Virus record (IMG/VR): IMGVR_UViG_3300028025_003904
Location: 56,105-120,104 of that record
DNA from: a virus
Reading direction: 5' to 3' (one strand)
Length of the DNA stretch: 64,000 nt
Part shown: piece after piece, positions 37,731-47,171 of the stretch
How the letters are laid out: every line of letters starts with the position of its first letter
How positions within the stretch are numbered: position 1 is the first letter of the stretch
The notes under the pieces: model-generated
What the model saw: the letters and a program-made list of their open reading frames with translations, nothing else
Told to the model about the DNA's origin: nothing
Database searches by the model: none
Position numbers and translations under genes: made by a program

Positions 37731-38159
37731 CTATAAATATAAAACTTTTTTAATTTCTCTAAATGTTTCTCTCGGTTCACCATCTGTGCAAATTGAAATA
37801 AAGTCCTCTAATGGTTCTTCATAATTATCTACAAAGTATGTTTCCCTTCCTCTTTCTTTTGTAGTGTAAAGATATATTTCTTTTACATTACAATCTTTTT
37901 TTAATGCTTCACGAAGTTCTCTATAAGGTGCTACCATTGATATGATTACACCTTTATTTTCAGAGTCCAAATATCGAACTATATCAAATGATTTTTCAAT
38001 ATTTTTTAATCTTCCTTCTTTTGTATAATCGGTATTTGGAAATAACTTTCGCATCTTATCACCATCTATATGAAACATATGGTTTCCAAGATGCATTTGT
38101 AACATTTTTGCCATTGTAGTTTTTCCACTACCCGGCTGTCCTATGAATAAATAAATCAT
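37731..38159 (-). CDS. APS-kinase-like P-loop kinase
   Basis: 142 residues. Walker A GQPGSGKTT (Gly7-Thr14), then HIDGDKMRKLFPNTDYTKEG (Asp32-Gly33-Asp34), RLKNIEKSFDIVRYL and the APYRELRE segment (Ala77-Glu84). The DGD, R..NI and PYR..R series is typical of adenylylsulfate kinase (CysC), which makes PAPS from APS. The protein is shorter than bacterial CysC (about 200), and its lid region is reduced. Together with the sulfotransferase it could supply activated sulfate. Alternative: a gluconate- or polynucleotide-kinase relative, but the PYR motif favours APS kinase. Confidence 0.78.
   Translation of the reverse strand: MIYLFIGQPGSGKTTMAKMLQMHLGNHMFHIDGDKMRKLFPNTDYTKEGRLKNIEKSFDIVRYLDSENKGVIISMVAPYRELREALKKDCNVKEIYLYTTKERGRETYFVDNYEEPLEDFISICTDGEPRETFREIKKVLYL
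37732..37739 (-). promoter_or_regulatory. Putative late promoter element of Gly-rich adhesin
   Basis: Sense TATTTATA 20 nt before the ATG at 37711, overlapping the TAG stop of the kinase gene. Confidence 0.5.
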
Positions 38160-38213
38160 AACTCTATTTTAATTATAAACATAAAGTTACGATTTATTCT
38201 TCACAATTCCAAA

Positions 38214-40250
38214 TTATTTATTCTTTAATTCGTCTAATTCAGCTTTCAATTCTTTGATTGCTTCTATAATAAGTGGAACAATCTTTTCGTATTTAACCGT
38301 TAAGTAGTTCTCACCCGATTTAGATATAATTTCACCACTTTCTAATACTAATCTATCTATTGGTGCTAATACTACTACCTCTGGTAATACTTCTTGTACC
38401 TCTTGTGCCGATACTCCGACTTGTTGCTCATCTGTTGTATAACCCAATGATTTAGCCACATCACTATTTGTGTAGTGGAAACCATTTAATTGTTGTACTT
38501 TTGATAATGCGTTTTCAATATTACCAATTCTTACTTTTAATCTATCGTCAGATGAATATGCCGTAATATCACCAGTTGCAGTAATTGCTCCTTGTACCGC
38601 TATACCTCCGGTGAATGTACCACCACCAAATGGGTTTCCAGTTGGTCCAGTTGGTCCAGTTGCTCCTGTTGGGCCTGTTGCTCCTGTTGGTCCTTGTCTA
38701 CCTTGTGGGCCTGTTGGTCCAGTTGGGCCTGTTGCTCCCGTTGCTCCTTGTGGTCCAGTTGCTCCCGTTCCACCCGTTGCTCCTTGTGGTCCAGTTGCTC
38801 CCGTTCCACCCGTTGCACCTTGTGGTCCAGTTGGTCCTTGTACTCCGTTTGCACCATTAGAGCCAGTTGCTCCAGATGTACCAGAAGTGGATGCTATGTA
38901 AGATGTTCCATTTATAGTTAAATCACCAACTACACCAATTGAACCACTAACTCCTAAAGAACCAGTTATTTGAGTTGCCGATACTATGTTTACCAATGTA
39001 CCATTATCTGTAATGTTTGAGTTAGCAACGTGCTCTCTCCCACCACCTTTTAATAAACTATTAGCCGTAGGGTATGTTTCATTACCTAAATCATTATATG
39101 TTTCTGGTCCTACCAAAAATACAGATGATGTTACAATAGTACCATCTCCTCTGTGTACAAATATAAATTCATCTAAAACTGAATCATAAAGGAATGAACC
39201 AGAACCACCCGTTGAACCACTATCTACTGAAACTACACCTGAAAATCTAACTGCTGGATTATCGGTATTTAATATTACTGTGTTTGTCCCAATACTTACC
39301 GCAGATGCAGTAATGTTTTGTACCGATGATGAACCTTGTACTACGAAATTAGAACTAACAAAAAGAGAACCAGTAATTACTTGAGTTCCAGTAAATGTAT
39401 TATCACCACTTAATTTAGCGTAAGTCGTTACTGCACTACCACTATATGCGGATGCTGATGCAAATGCTCCAGCTGCTGCTTGCGTAGCAGTTGTGATATT
39501 ATCAGTTTGAGTATTATTTGTTGTTGCAATACTTGCACTTAAAGCAGTTTCACCTGCTAAACTTGCAGAGAATGATGTTGCTGCACTAGCACTATAAGCA
39601 GATGCGGAAGCAAATGCCCCAGCTGCCGATGCAGATGCTGCAGTAATGTTGGTATTAGCTGATTGTGTGTAATCGTTGAATGAACCAGTAGTTGCGTAGA
39701 TTTGTGCTACACCAGCTGATGATGAATTTGCTACTTGTTGAGTAACGTTTCCATTACCATCTACTACGTTGATTGAACCAGTTGTGATTTGAATATTACC
39801 AATTTGAATACCACCACCCGCAATACCATTGATTGTGGTTACTACCTGATTTGTAGTTGGGTCAACCATTTTGATTGAAGCAGTAGAAATGTAAAGGTCT
39901 CTCCACATTTTTGTTTCACTACCTAAATCAAATGCGTTATCATTTGAAGGTATAAGAGATGAACTTAAACTAGCTACAACATTTACACTATCAGATGTAT
40001 TATCACCGATTGTAATGTTTCCACCCAATGTAAGGTTTCCATCTACTTTAGCATTACCAGTAATATTTAATGAAGAACCCGATATTCCACCGAATACTGC
40101 ACTACTACCTGTACCTGCTATTGCCAATGTTACATCACCACCGTCTAATCCGATTTGTAATGTCTGTAAATCTGTGTTTACATATGGTTCTCCGAATTGG
40201 AGTGAACCTGATTTCTGCGAGTTATTACCGCGTCTAAATTTAAGTGCCAT
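38214..40250 (-). CDS. Tail fibre with collagen-like block and S74 chaperone
   Basis: 678 residues. A fibre N-terminal module ([34 protein letters not shown]) is followed by Ser/Ala-rich strands and helices (about 60-330; [20 protein letters not shown]). A beta domain resembling [20 protein letters not shown] comes next, then a collagen-like block (about 465-545; [12 protein letters not shown] units) and an S74 chaperone (about 565-678; [13 protein letters not shown]...[16 protein letters not shown]...[14 protein letters not shown]). It likely trimerises and self-cleaves. Shares the S74 end and collagen style with the fibres at 14388 and 15341. Confidence 0.85.
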   Translation of the reverse strand: MALKFRRGNNSQKSGSLQFGEPYVNTDLQTLQIGLDGGDVTLAIAGTGSSAVFGGISGSSLNITGNAKVDGNLTLGGNITIGDNTSDSVNVVASLSSSLIPSNDNAFDLGSETKMWRDLYISTASIKMVDPTTNQVVTTINGIAGGGIQIGNIQITTGSINVVDGNGNVTQQVANSSSAGVAQIYATTGSFNDYTQSANTNITAASASAAGAFASASAYSASAATSFSASLAGETALSASIATTNNTQTDNITTATQAAAGAFASASAYSGSAVTTYAKLSGDNTFTGTQVITGSLFVSSNFVVQGSSSVQNITASAVSIGTNTVILNTDNPAVRFSGVVSVDSGSTGGSGSFLYDSVLDEFIFVHRGDGTIVTSSVFLVGPETYNDLGNETYPTANSLLKGGGREHVANSNITDNGTLVNIVSATQITGSLGVSGSIGVVGDLTINGTSYIASTSGTSGATGSNGANGVQGPTGPQGATGGTGATGPQGATGGTGATGPQGATGATGPTGPTGPQGRQGPTGATGPTGATGPTGPTGNPFGGGTFTGGIAVQGAITATGDITAYSSDDRLKVRIGNIENALSKVQQLNGFHYTNSDVAKSLGYTTDEQQVGVSAQEVQEVLPEVVVLAPIDRLVLESGEIISKSGENYLTVKYEKIVPLIIEAIKELKAELDELKNK

Positions 40251-40281
40251 TTAGTTTACCTTTTTTTTAGTTATGTACCCT

Positions 40282-40289
40282 TATAAATA
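40282..40289 (-). promoter_or_regulatory. Putative late promoter element
   Basis: Sense TATTTATA 31 nt before the ATG at 40250; the leader also holds an AAGG SD-like site. Confidence 0.5.
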
Positions 40290-40304
40290 TAAAGTTTTTT
40301 TTTA

Positions 40305-41072
40305 TTAAACGTTAAAATCTAAATCTCCGCTATTATTTATATATTTAGCAAGATGCATATAGTTGGCAGTAATACTGCCAGTTGTTATATTCATTGTATT
40401 TGCACTCATAGATAAGTAAGTTGTACTTGCAATTATTACTTGCATCGAGTCTGTTTGTGCAACTACTTGAGTGTTTGATGATATATCTTCTATAAACCCA
40501 ACAGTACCTGCTACCGATGGTTCTAAATTAAAATCAAATGTATTATTGCCACCAGCAGATGCACTAACTATTCTAGCATCTAGTGATGAACTGAAATCGG
40601 TTAGATTACCAACTCCGGTAAATGTTGATGCAGATACTGAACCAGTTATATTTACTGAACCTGTAAAATCATGTGTATCATCTAATGTATCACCAAACTT
40701 TGTTGAACCGCTTTGATAAATAACCGATGATGAAACTACTGATATATTGAATTGTCTTGCATTAATTGCTCCTAATACAGTCAATTCATCCGTTACTAAT
40801 TGAGAGCCACTAATTATAGTTGTCCCGTGATTTACGGTAAGAGTATCATTAACTTTTAATGAGGAGAATGAACCAGTCCCATTTAGAGTTAGGGAGCCAG
40901 TAATTGTAGAGTTTGTTGTTAATATTTCTTGTATAGACTCAACGGAACCTGAACGTTTGAAGAATACTTTACCATCGTAAGTATTGATTGCCACCTCTCC
41001 CAAGTTCAAAGAACCTGTATCTGGCACTTTTCCAGCTAAACCGGAACGCTTTAGTATAATGTTTTGAGCCAT
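40305..41072 (-). CDS. Tail fibre segment with RRG-type N-terminus
   Basis: 255 residues. It begins AQNIILKRSGLAGKVPDTGS and continues LNLGEVAINTYDGKVFFKR, the fibre attachment module (Mtd-N-like) shared with four other genes here. The rest is beta-rich Ser/Thr/Gly sequence ending in a short hydrophobic tail. No S74 domain. Probably a short fibre or a connector bound to the baseplate. Confidence 0.78.
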   Translation of the reverse strand: MAQNIILKRSGLAGKVPDTGSLNLGEVAINTYDGKVFFKRSGSVESIQEILTTNSTITGSLTLNGTGSFSSLKVNDTLTVNHGTTIISGSQLVTDELTVLGAINARQFNISVVSSSVIYQSGSTKFGDTLDDTHDFTGSVNITGSVSASTFTGVGNLTDFSSSLDARIVSASAGGNNTFDFNLEPSVAGTVGFIEDISSNTQVVAQTDSMQVIIASTTYLSMSANTMNITTGSITANYMHLAKYINNSGDLDFNV

Positions 41073-41127
41073 ATGTATGGAACGTATTGGTGTTATTTAA
41101 CAAGAAAAATGTAGTATATACTACCTA

Positions 41128-41135
41128 TATAAATA
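41128..41135 (-). promoter_or_regulatory. Putative late promoter element
   Basis: Sense TATTTATA 55 nt before the ATG at 41072, just after the terminator of the preceding fibre gene. Between it and the ATG is a palindrome-like GTAGTATATACTAC (41111-41124). Confidence 0.5.
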
Positions 41136-41140
41136 TATAA

Positions 41141-41173
41141 TAAAAAATAAAACCTTCCAAAATTTGGAAGGTT
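41141..41173 (-). terminator. Intrinsic terminator
   Basis: Almost perfect inverted repeat AACCTTCCAAA...TTTGGAAGGTT followed on the minus strand by TTTTATTTTTTA. It ends transcription of the 210-residue fibre gene. Confidence 0.85.
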
Positions 41174-41205
41174 CTATCTTACTTTACCTTTTAATAAATT
41201 ATTTT

Positions 41206-41838
41206 TTAGAATGTTCCAGCATCTATACCAGCTTCTACTGCTGCTAATCTACTTGCTACTGAACCAGAGAATGCTAATACATCACCAATACCATATAAAG
41301 AGCCACTAAAACCATACGTGTCTGTTATTTCTGCAAACTTTGTACCATTTTTTCTAAACTCAATTGATGCGGTAGTTGGTGTAATGTTATATATCGTACT
41401 ACCACTATTTTCTAAATACCCAACATACCCCGCCGATGGGTCTGTGTTAAAGTCATAGTTGTTAGCTGCTGATATAACAACATTTGTTAATTTACTACCA
41501 TCTCCAACGAATGCTGAAGCAGTAACAGAACCACCAAAGTCTATATCACCTAAACCAACTATATCACCATTTACATAGATACTACCCGTTACATCTAAAT
41601 CTTGTCTTACAACAAGCTCACTAAATGAACCAGTACCTATTATATTTATATTACCAACAGTATCACTATTAGTAACAACTAACTGCTCTATACTTTGAGC
41701 AGAACCTGATTTATGAATATACGCCTTACCATCGTAGGTGTTTAATCCAATCTCACCAACAAAAAGTGTTGATGTGGTTGGTAAACTACCCGATACTGCG
41801 GAGCGTCTTTGTAATATTTTTTGATTTGGTACAGCCAT
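41206..41838 (-). CDS. Tail fibre segment with RRG-type N-terminus
   Basis: 210 residues. PNQKILQRRSAVSGSLPTTS and FVGEIGLNTYDGKAYIHKSG form the same attachment module as the neighbouring 255-residue protein. A Val/Gly/Ser-rich beta body and an acidic helical end (SGSVASRLAAVEAGIDAGTF) follow. Flanked by terminators on both sides. No TATTTATA copy is seen in its leader; the nearest A/T element is TAATAAATAAATG, so its promoter is unclear. Confidence 0.77.
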   Translation of the reverse strand: MAVPNQKILQRRSAVSGSLPTTSTLFVGEIGLNTYDGKAYIHKSGSAQSIEQLVVTNSDTVGNINIIGTGSFSELVVRQDLDVTGSIYVNGDIVGLGDIDFGGSVTASAFVGDGSKLTNVVISAANNYDFNTDPSAGYVGYLENSGSTIYNITPTTASIEFRKNGTKFAEITDTYGFSGSLYGIGDVLAFSGSVASRLAAVEAGIDAGTF

Positions 41839-41872
41839 TTTATTTTTTATTTTATCAGTTCATTTATTTATT

Positions 41873-41904
41873 AAAAATAACCCCCCATTTCTGGGAGGTT
41901 ATTT
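41873..41904 (-). terminator. Intrinsic terminator
   Basis: AATAACCTCCC, six-base loop, GGGGGGTTATT (one G-T wobble), then TTTT. Lies 5 nt after the stop of the 1001-residue fibre gene. Confidence 0.8.
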
Positions 41905-41908
41905 GTTA

Positions 41909-44900
41909 TTAGAATGAACCACCATCTATGGTATTACTCATTACGAAATCAGTACCATTCCATTGTGCTATATCACCAGCCGTTGTAGGTGCTGCTATAA
42001 ACTCAATGTTATCAGTTAAACCTCTAAATGCTAATCGTTTGGTTGAAGAACCTCCCGGTACATTTAGTGAAGCAGTTACACTACTGAATGATACATTGTT
42101 TGCCGTACCAACTCCTTGTATTGAACCACTACCTTCTAATGTATCTAATCTACTATCTACCGATGTAGATAAAGCGGTTACACTAAATGCACTTGCAGAG
42201 AATGAAGTTGCTACTGAACTACTAAAGTCACCAGTTATACTTGCAACACTTGCGTTACTAGCACTAAATGAAGTTGCAATTGAAGAACTAAAATCACTAT
42301 ATCCAAATGTTCCACTTAATGCAGTTTGTACTGAAGATGTGAATACATTATCACCAGTTGCTAAAAGAACTTTTGATTCACTATCTTTTACACCAGCTTT
42401 CCAATAATCATTTGTTGAATCCCAAATTAAAGAACCAGTTGCTAAATTAGGTGATGTTACGTCTTTTACATATAAACCACCATTAGATGCACCACTTCCA
42501 TTTAATTGGATAATATTATCACCTAATTCAATTGTAGTTGAATTAACCGAAGTTGTTGTACCTCTTACTAATAAATCACCTTGAATTGTTACATTTGAAC
42601 CAGTTAGTTCAATTGCTGTTTTTAACGATGATGAATATGATTCTAATGCACCTATTCTATCAGTTTGTCCGTTATCAGTAGTTGCAATTGAAGCACTTAA
42701 TGCAGTTTGTGATGCCGCACTCGCAGAGAATGATGTTGCTGCACTTGCTGAATTAGCCGTTGCAGTTGCCGCACTTGCACTAAATTGAGTGTAAGTAGAG
42801 CCTGATAAAGTATTAAAATCAGATGCTGCCGATGCACTATTTGCAGTTGCAGTAAATGCACTTGCAGAGAATTGAGTAAAAATTGAACCACTAAAATCAC
42901 CAGTTGTACTTGCTACCGATGCAGATAATGCTGCTATTTGAGCGTTACTTGCAGAGATTGAAGTTGCTGCACTTGCCGAATTAGCCGTTGCAGTTGCTGC
43001 ACTTGCACTAAATTGAGTGTAAGTAGAACCAGATAGAGTATTGAAATCTGATGCCGCACTTGCAGAGTTAGCTGATATTGTAGCCAAACTTGCAGAGAAC
43101 GATGTTGCTGCTGATGAACTATTTGCAGTTATAGTTGCTGCACTTGCAGAGAATTGTGTATAAGCAGAACCACTTAATGTGTTAAAGTCAGATGCCGCAC
43201 TTGCAGAGTTTGCAGTTATTGTAGCTAAACTTGCAGAGAACGATGTTGCTGCCGATTCACTATTTGCAGTTGCAGTAAATGCACTTGCAGAGAATTGAGT
43301 ATAAGCGGAACCAGATAATGTGTTAAAGTCGGATGCTACACTTGCAGATAAAGCCGTTTGAGAAGCTAAACTTGCAGAGAATGAAGTTGCTGCCGATGCA
43401 GAGTTTGCAGTATATCCAGCAACACTTGCACTAATTCTTGTATCAAATGATGCAGAATCTGTGTAATAAGATTGTGTAAATGCTAAATAAGAACCAGAAA
43501 TAGTTTCCAAATTAGAAACTCTTGTTCCTAATGAACCACCACCACCGATTGAACTTTCAATTGTATCTAATCTAGTATCAACTGATTGTGAGTAAAGAGT
43601 TACATTACCAATACCAGTAATTGTAGATGAACTAATTTCGCCAGTTACATCCAAACCACCAGTTAAAGTAATTTTACCGGCCGATTGGCTCATTATGGAA
43701 TCACCAATGTGATTTTCACCTGTACCAACCTGAATATACCCAGCTGTTATTCCAATTTCTTCACCTAATGAACCAGTATTTTTTGGTCCAGCGATAAGTA
43801 TTGCCGAATTGTATTCTTCGTTACTTCCAGATGGTTGTACATATATCCAGTGATTAGCAAGTGAATCCCAAAATAATGAACCAGATACACCTGCATTAGA
43901 ACCAGAATCTTGTACACTTACACCACCAAATCTAACCGCAGGAGTTGCATTGTTTAATACGATTGTATTATCACCAATATCTAAAACTGATGCAGTAACA
44001 TTAAATAGTGATGAAGAACCATACACAATTAAATCTTGCGTAATGTACATCGAACCAGTAATTACCTGATTACCTATGAATATATTAGAACCAGTAGTTG
44101 CAAATCTTGTATCATTAAATTCAAGTGAATCTAATCTACTATCTACCGAAGTTGATAATGCTAATACCGATGCTGCTGATGCCGAATCCGTAGTTGCAAT
44201 AGATGCAGATAATGAAGCTACACTAGCTGCACTTGCAGAGAATGAAGTTGCTACTGAAGAACTAAAATCACCAGTTACACTTGCTACCGAAGCAGATAAT
44301 GATGTGATGTTATAGTTACTTGCTGATATTGAAGTTGCAGTAGATGCACTATTTGCACTAATTGTTGCGTAACTTGCAGAGAATGAAGTAGCTGCCGATG
44401 AACTATTTTCAGTTGCAGTAGCTGCACTCGCAGAGAATTGAGTTGCTACTGAACCAGAGAAAGTACCATCAAAATATGATTGTGATGCTTCTAATGCAGA
44501 TACTCTAGTTCCAATACCACTTCCTGAACCACCTAAAGATGCTTCTAAATCTGTTATTCTTGTATTAACAGAACCAGAGAATGGTTGGATGTTACCAACT
44601 AAATTGATTGCTTCGTTTCCATCGCTACCTAATAAGAATAAAGTAGAACTACCACTTGCGTAGTAAGGAACTCCTTTAAGCATTCCATTGTAAGTAGATG
44701 CAGAAAATACATTAGGGTTGGATGACCCCATTAAAAATCTGTTCGTAGCTTGTACCGAACCTGATTCAGGAACAATAAAAGATAATGCCGTTCCGTTTGT
44801 TGTGGTTAGGTTAGCGGACCCAGTAGCTAATACTATTTCACCTTTTTGTAGTGAGCCAGTTACCTCGCTTAATTTTTCTAGACTACCACGTCTGTGTTTG

Positions 44901-44914
44901 ATTATTTGTGCCAT
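41909..44914 (-). CDS. Long Ser/Ala-repeat tail fibre, 1001 residues
   Basis: The attachment module (AQIIKHRRGSLEKLSEVTGS; LQKGEIVLATGSANL) is followed by two large arrays of Ser/Ala/Thr-rich repeats (about 165-265 and 470-760). Typical units are FSASAATATANSASAATS (18 residues) and FNTLSGSTYTQ (11 residues). Three related beta inserts (LIVYGSSSLFNVTASVLDIG; LLVRGTTTSVNSTTIELGDN; and others) break the arrays. The 18/11 spacing fits alpha-helical stalks. No S74 end is present; it finishes DFVMSNTIDGGSF. Expected to be a trimeric stalk fibre. Ser density makes it a candidate O-glycosylation substrate. Confidence 0.83.
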   Translation of the reverse strand: MAQIIKHRRGSLEKLSEVTGSLQKGEIVLATGSANLTTTNGTALSFIVPESGSVQATNRFLMGSSNPNVFSASTYNGMLKGVPYYASGSSTLFLLGSDGNEAINLVGNIQPFSGSVNTRITDLEASLGGSGSGIGTRVSALEASQSYFDGTFSGSVATQFSASAATATENSSSAATSFSASYATISANSASTATSISASNYNITSLSASVASVTGDFSSSVATSFSASAASVASLSASIATTDSASAASVLALSTSVDSRLDSLEFNDTRFATTGSNIFIGNQVITGSMYITQDLIVYGSSSLFNVTASVLDIGDNTIVLNNATPAVRFGGVSVQDSGSNAGVSGSLFWDSLANHWIYVQPSGSNEEYNSAILIAGPKNTGSLGEEIGITAGYIQVGTGENHIGDSIMSQSAGKITLTGGLDVTGEISSSTITGIGNVTLYSQSVDTRLDTIESSIGGGGSLGTRVSNLETISGSYLAFTQSYYTDSASFDTRISASVAGYTANSASAATSFSASLASQTALSASVASDFNTLSGSAYTQFSASAFTATANSESAATSFSASLATITANSASAASDFNTLSGSAYTQFSASAATITANSSSAATSFSASLATISANSASAASDFNTLSGSTYTQFSASAATATANSASAATSISASNAQIAALSASVASTTGDFSGSIFTQFSASAFTATANSASAASDFNTLSGSTYTQFSASAATATANSASAATSFSASAASQTALSASIATTDNGQTDRIGALESYSSSLKTAIELTGSNVTIQGDLLVRGTTTSVNSTTIELGDNIIQLNGSGASNGGLYVKDVTSPNLATGSLIWDSTNDYWKAGVKDSESKVLLATGDNVFTSSVQTALSGTFGYSDFSSSIATSFSASNASVASITGDFSSSVATSFSASAFSVTALSTSVDSRLDTLEGSGSIQGVGTANNVSFSSVTASLNVPGGSSTKRLAFRGLTDNIEFIAAPTTAGDIAQWNGTDFVMSNTIDGGSF
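42690..43460 (-). repeat. Ser/Ala stalk repeats in fibre gene
   Basis: Tandem 54-bp (18-residue) units mixed with 33-bp (11-residue) units. Some copies are nearly identical at the DNA level (for example GAGAATTGAGT/GTGTA blocks), so recombination could change stalk length. Confidence 0.7.
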
Positions 44915-44949
44915 TTTTTTGAGTTATTCCCTTTTTGTTTTTTTCTTTA

Positions 44950-44957
44950 TATAAATA
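44950..44957 (-). promoter_or_regulatory. Putative late promoter element
   Basis: Sense TATTTATA 35 nt before the ATG at 44914, followed by a leader with an AAAGGGAA SD-like site. Confidence 0.5.
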
Positions 44958-45000
44958 TATCAAAACCTTTTAATCAATTGTTTTTTTTTGTATTATATTT

Positions 45001-45360
45001 TTACCACTCACCCTGGTCTATCACATTACTTTGTGGTTCGTTATTTACATATGGGTCAGCAGGTGCAATAGAACCCGTCTGTCCACTTATCCATAGTTGT
45101 GCAGGTACATCCGTATCCAATTCACCATCGAAACTACCAGTTAAATTTGTTGCATCTACTACCGCAACTGCTCCACTTATTATTAATGAATAACTATCCG
45201 CATCCGTTGGTACGATTGTTAAACCTTCCATCGTAACATTTTTCAATGTCATCCCATCTACTGTTTCGTAAATAGCGGATGCTAAATCAGTTCCAACCAA
45301 TGAAGCCGATAATAGTGCATCTGCGTTTTCTAATTGTTTTAATGCTATAAATGTTGCCAT
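45001..45360 (-). CDS. Small hypothetical virion protein
   Basis: 119 residues, ATFIALKQLENADALLSASL at the start, acidic and beta-rich in the second half (ISGAVAVVDATNLTGSFDGE), ending QSNVIDQGEW. No repeat, cysteine or membrane segment. It lies between two fibre genes and may be an accessory fibre or collar protein. A TATTTATA copy sits only 3 nt before its ATG. Confidence 0.7.
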   Translation of the reverse strand: MATFIALKQLENADALLSASLVGTDLASAIYETVDGMTLKNVTMEGLTIVPTDADSYSLIISGAVAVVDATNLTGSFDGELDTDVPAQLWISGQTGSIAPADPYVNNEPQSNVIDQGEW

Positions 45361-45363
45361 AGA

Positions 45364-45371
45364 TATAAATA
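45364..45371 (-). promoter_or_regulatory. TATTTATA element abutting a start codon
   Basis: Only 3 nt separate this octamer from the ATG at 45360. As a -10 element it would start transcription inside the coding sequence. Either the mRNA starts elsewhere, the true start codon is further in, or the octamer has another role. Confidence 0.3.
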
Positions 45372-45373
45372 TC

Positions 45374-47170
45374 TTAAAATAATCTTTCTATCGAAATAAA
45401 GTTGTTAAGATAAGCAGCACCTATCATTAGTGAAACACGATAAACTCTATTATTTGTTTTATCTACTATTTGATATTGAGAACCATCGCCTTCCGTTGGG
45501 AAATTCCAATTATATAAAGAAGTTGTTGGAGTTGTTGTATATGTTACATTAGCAGATGTGCCACCCCCGCTCCCACCAACGACCGTATATTGACCACTAA
45601 TGTTAGCCGTAAATGATGTTGATACTGCTGCAATACTCAATCCTCTATTTGCAGATGTTGTGACCGTACATTTGAGATTATCCAATGTTACGAATGTTCC
45701 TGCATCTACAAATCCACTTACTTTCCATACCAATTCACCTGCAACACCTTCCGGTAATTTACTTAAATCCAAATGTGCACCTCTAGCATTACCACCACCT
45801 TCAAATATTCTTAATCGGTTTTGATAAATATCTATACTAGCTGTACTACCTGTTAAACTATTACCTGTTTGTGCATATGCTAAACGAAGTTCACCACCCT
45901 CTGCACCACTACTTCCTCCAATAGTTACTACATTATTAAATGTATTTGTTCCGGTAAATACATTATTTGTAGATGGTAAGTTTGTATTTGTTCTTAATTC
46001 TACTATTGTTAAAGTAGGTCCCATTGATTCACCAAAGTCAAAAAGACCTGATATTCCACTAACAGTTCGCATACTATATGAATACGTTCCCGCCGGTGGT
46101 GTATCTATTACATTTAAACAATACGGAACATTTAGATTTGAACTATTTTCAACTTGAACAATGTTTCCTATTGAATTTTCATCTCTAAAAATTTGTAATC
46201 TAGTCCAAGATGTAACGTTTACTGGGTTTGCGTCACCTGTTACCATAATTTGAACTGGATTACCAGTTGTAGTAATACTTCCACTTATTATTGATACACC
46301 GGTTGTTGTAATTCCAGTTCTACGATTTCCCAATACTTGCGTATAATTTGGACTTCCACTTATAATAGATAATTCCAATGTATCCAATCTACTATCTACC
46401 GAAGAAGATAATGTTGTAATTGAGGTTTGCAATGAACTACTATAAGATGATGCCGATGTAAATGCTCCCCATGCAGATGCCGATACTATACTTAATGAAG
46501 ATGTTGTTGCAAAACTACCACTATCAATTGAAACCCCACTTGTACCCGATGTACCATTTGTTCCGACTACACCATTAGCCCCCTGTACTCCTTGTGCTCC
46601 AGTTGGTCCTTGCGTACCTTGCGAACCATTTGTACCATTAGAACCCTGATTACCTTGTGGTCCTTGTACACCACTACTACCCGCAGTTCCATTTACACCT
46701 TGCGGTCCAACTTCACCTTGTGGTCCTTGTGTACCCTGCGAACCATTTGTTCCACTTGTCCCATTACTACCATTTACACCTTGATTGCCCTGCGGTCCTT
46801 GTACTCCACTACTACCAGCAGTTCCATTTATACCTTGAGGTCCAATTGGTCCTTGATTTCCTTGTGCACCAGATGTTCCACTTGTACCAGATGTTCCAGT
46901 TGTAACAGATGCTGAAACTGCGTTTATTCTACTATGAAAAGATGCAGAATTTGTATTAAATATTGTAGTAGCTAATTTTGTATCAAGTGAATTACTTAAT
47001 GCATTTGTTACTAAATCAGTTGCAAATGCACCATCCAACGAAGATGTTAATTGATTTATTGAAATTTTATAAGTTGTACTACCAGATATACCAACCACAA
47101 AAGTTGTATCTAATGTTGCACTAGTTAATGCTTCTAACTCGCTTATTTTTTTTGTTGGTGTAAATCTCAT
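45374..47170 (-). CDS. Collagen-like tail fibre without S74 end
   Basis: 598 residues. The N-terminal part is KKISELEALTSATLDTTFVV, typical of phage fibre attachment segments. Residues about 92-213 are collagen-like ([15 protein letters not shown] triplets, including a duplicated [16 protein letters not shown] block). About 380 residues of beta-rich receptor-type sequence follow, ending KVYRVSLMIGAAYLNNFISIERLF-like strands. A predicted trimeric fibre with a globular tip. Thr/Ser-rich triplets are possible O-glycosylation sites. Confidence 0.82.
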   Translation of the reverse strand: MRFTPTKKISELEALTSATLDTTFVVGISGSTTYKISINQLTSSLDGAFATDLVTNALSNSLDTKLATTIFNTNSASFHSRINAVSASVTTGTSGTSGTSGAQGNQGPIGPQGINGTAGSSGVQGPQGNQGVNGSNGTSGTNGSQGTQGPQGEVGPQGVNGTAGSSGVQGPQGNQGSNGTNGSQGTQGPTGAQGVQGANGVVGTNGTSGTSGVSIDSGSFATTSSLSIVSASAWGAFTSASSYSSSLQTSITTLSSSVDSRLDTLELSIISGSPNYTQVLGNRRTGITTTGVSIISGSITTTGNPVQIMVTGDANPVNVTSWTRLQIFRDENSIGNIVQVENSSNLNVPYCLNVIDTPPAGTYSYSMRTVSGISGLFDFGESMGPTLTIVELRTNTNLPSTNNVFTGTNTFNNVVTIGGSSGAEGGELRLAYAQTGNSLTGSTASIDIYQNRLRIFEGGGNARGAHLDLSKLPEGVAGELVWKVSGFVDAGTFVTLDNLKCTVTTSANRGLSIAAVSTSFTANISGQYTVVGGSGGGTSANVTYTTTPTTSLYNWNFPTEGDGSQYQIVDKTNNRVYRVSLMIGAAYLNNFISIERLF

Positions 47171-47171
47171 C

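Noticed and set aside
42690-43460. Trinucleotide-like instability or phase-variation tract
   Set aside because: Repeats are 33-54 bp and imperfect; no homopolymer or short tandem tract that would switch reading frame was seen.
44958-45000. Terminator after the 119-residue protein gene
   Set aside because: Only A and T runs, no stable stem, so no terminator is called there.
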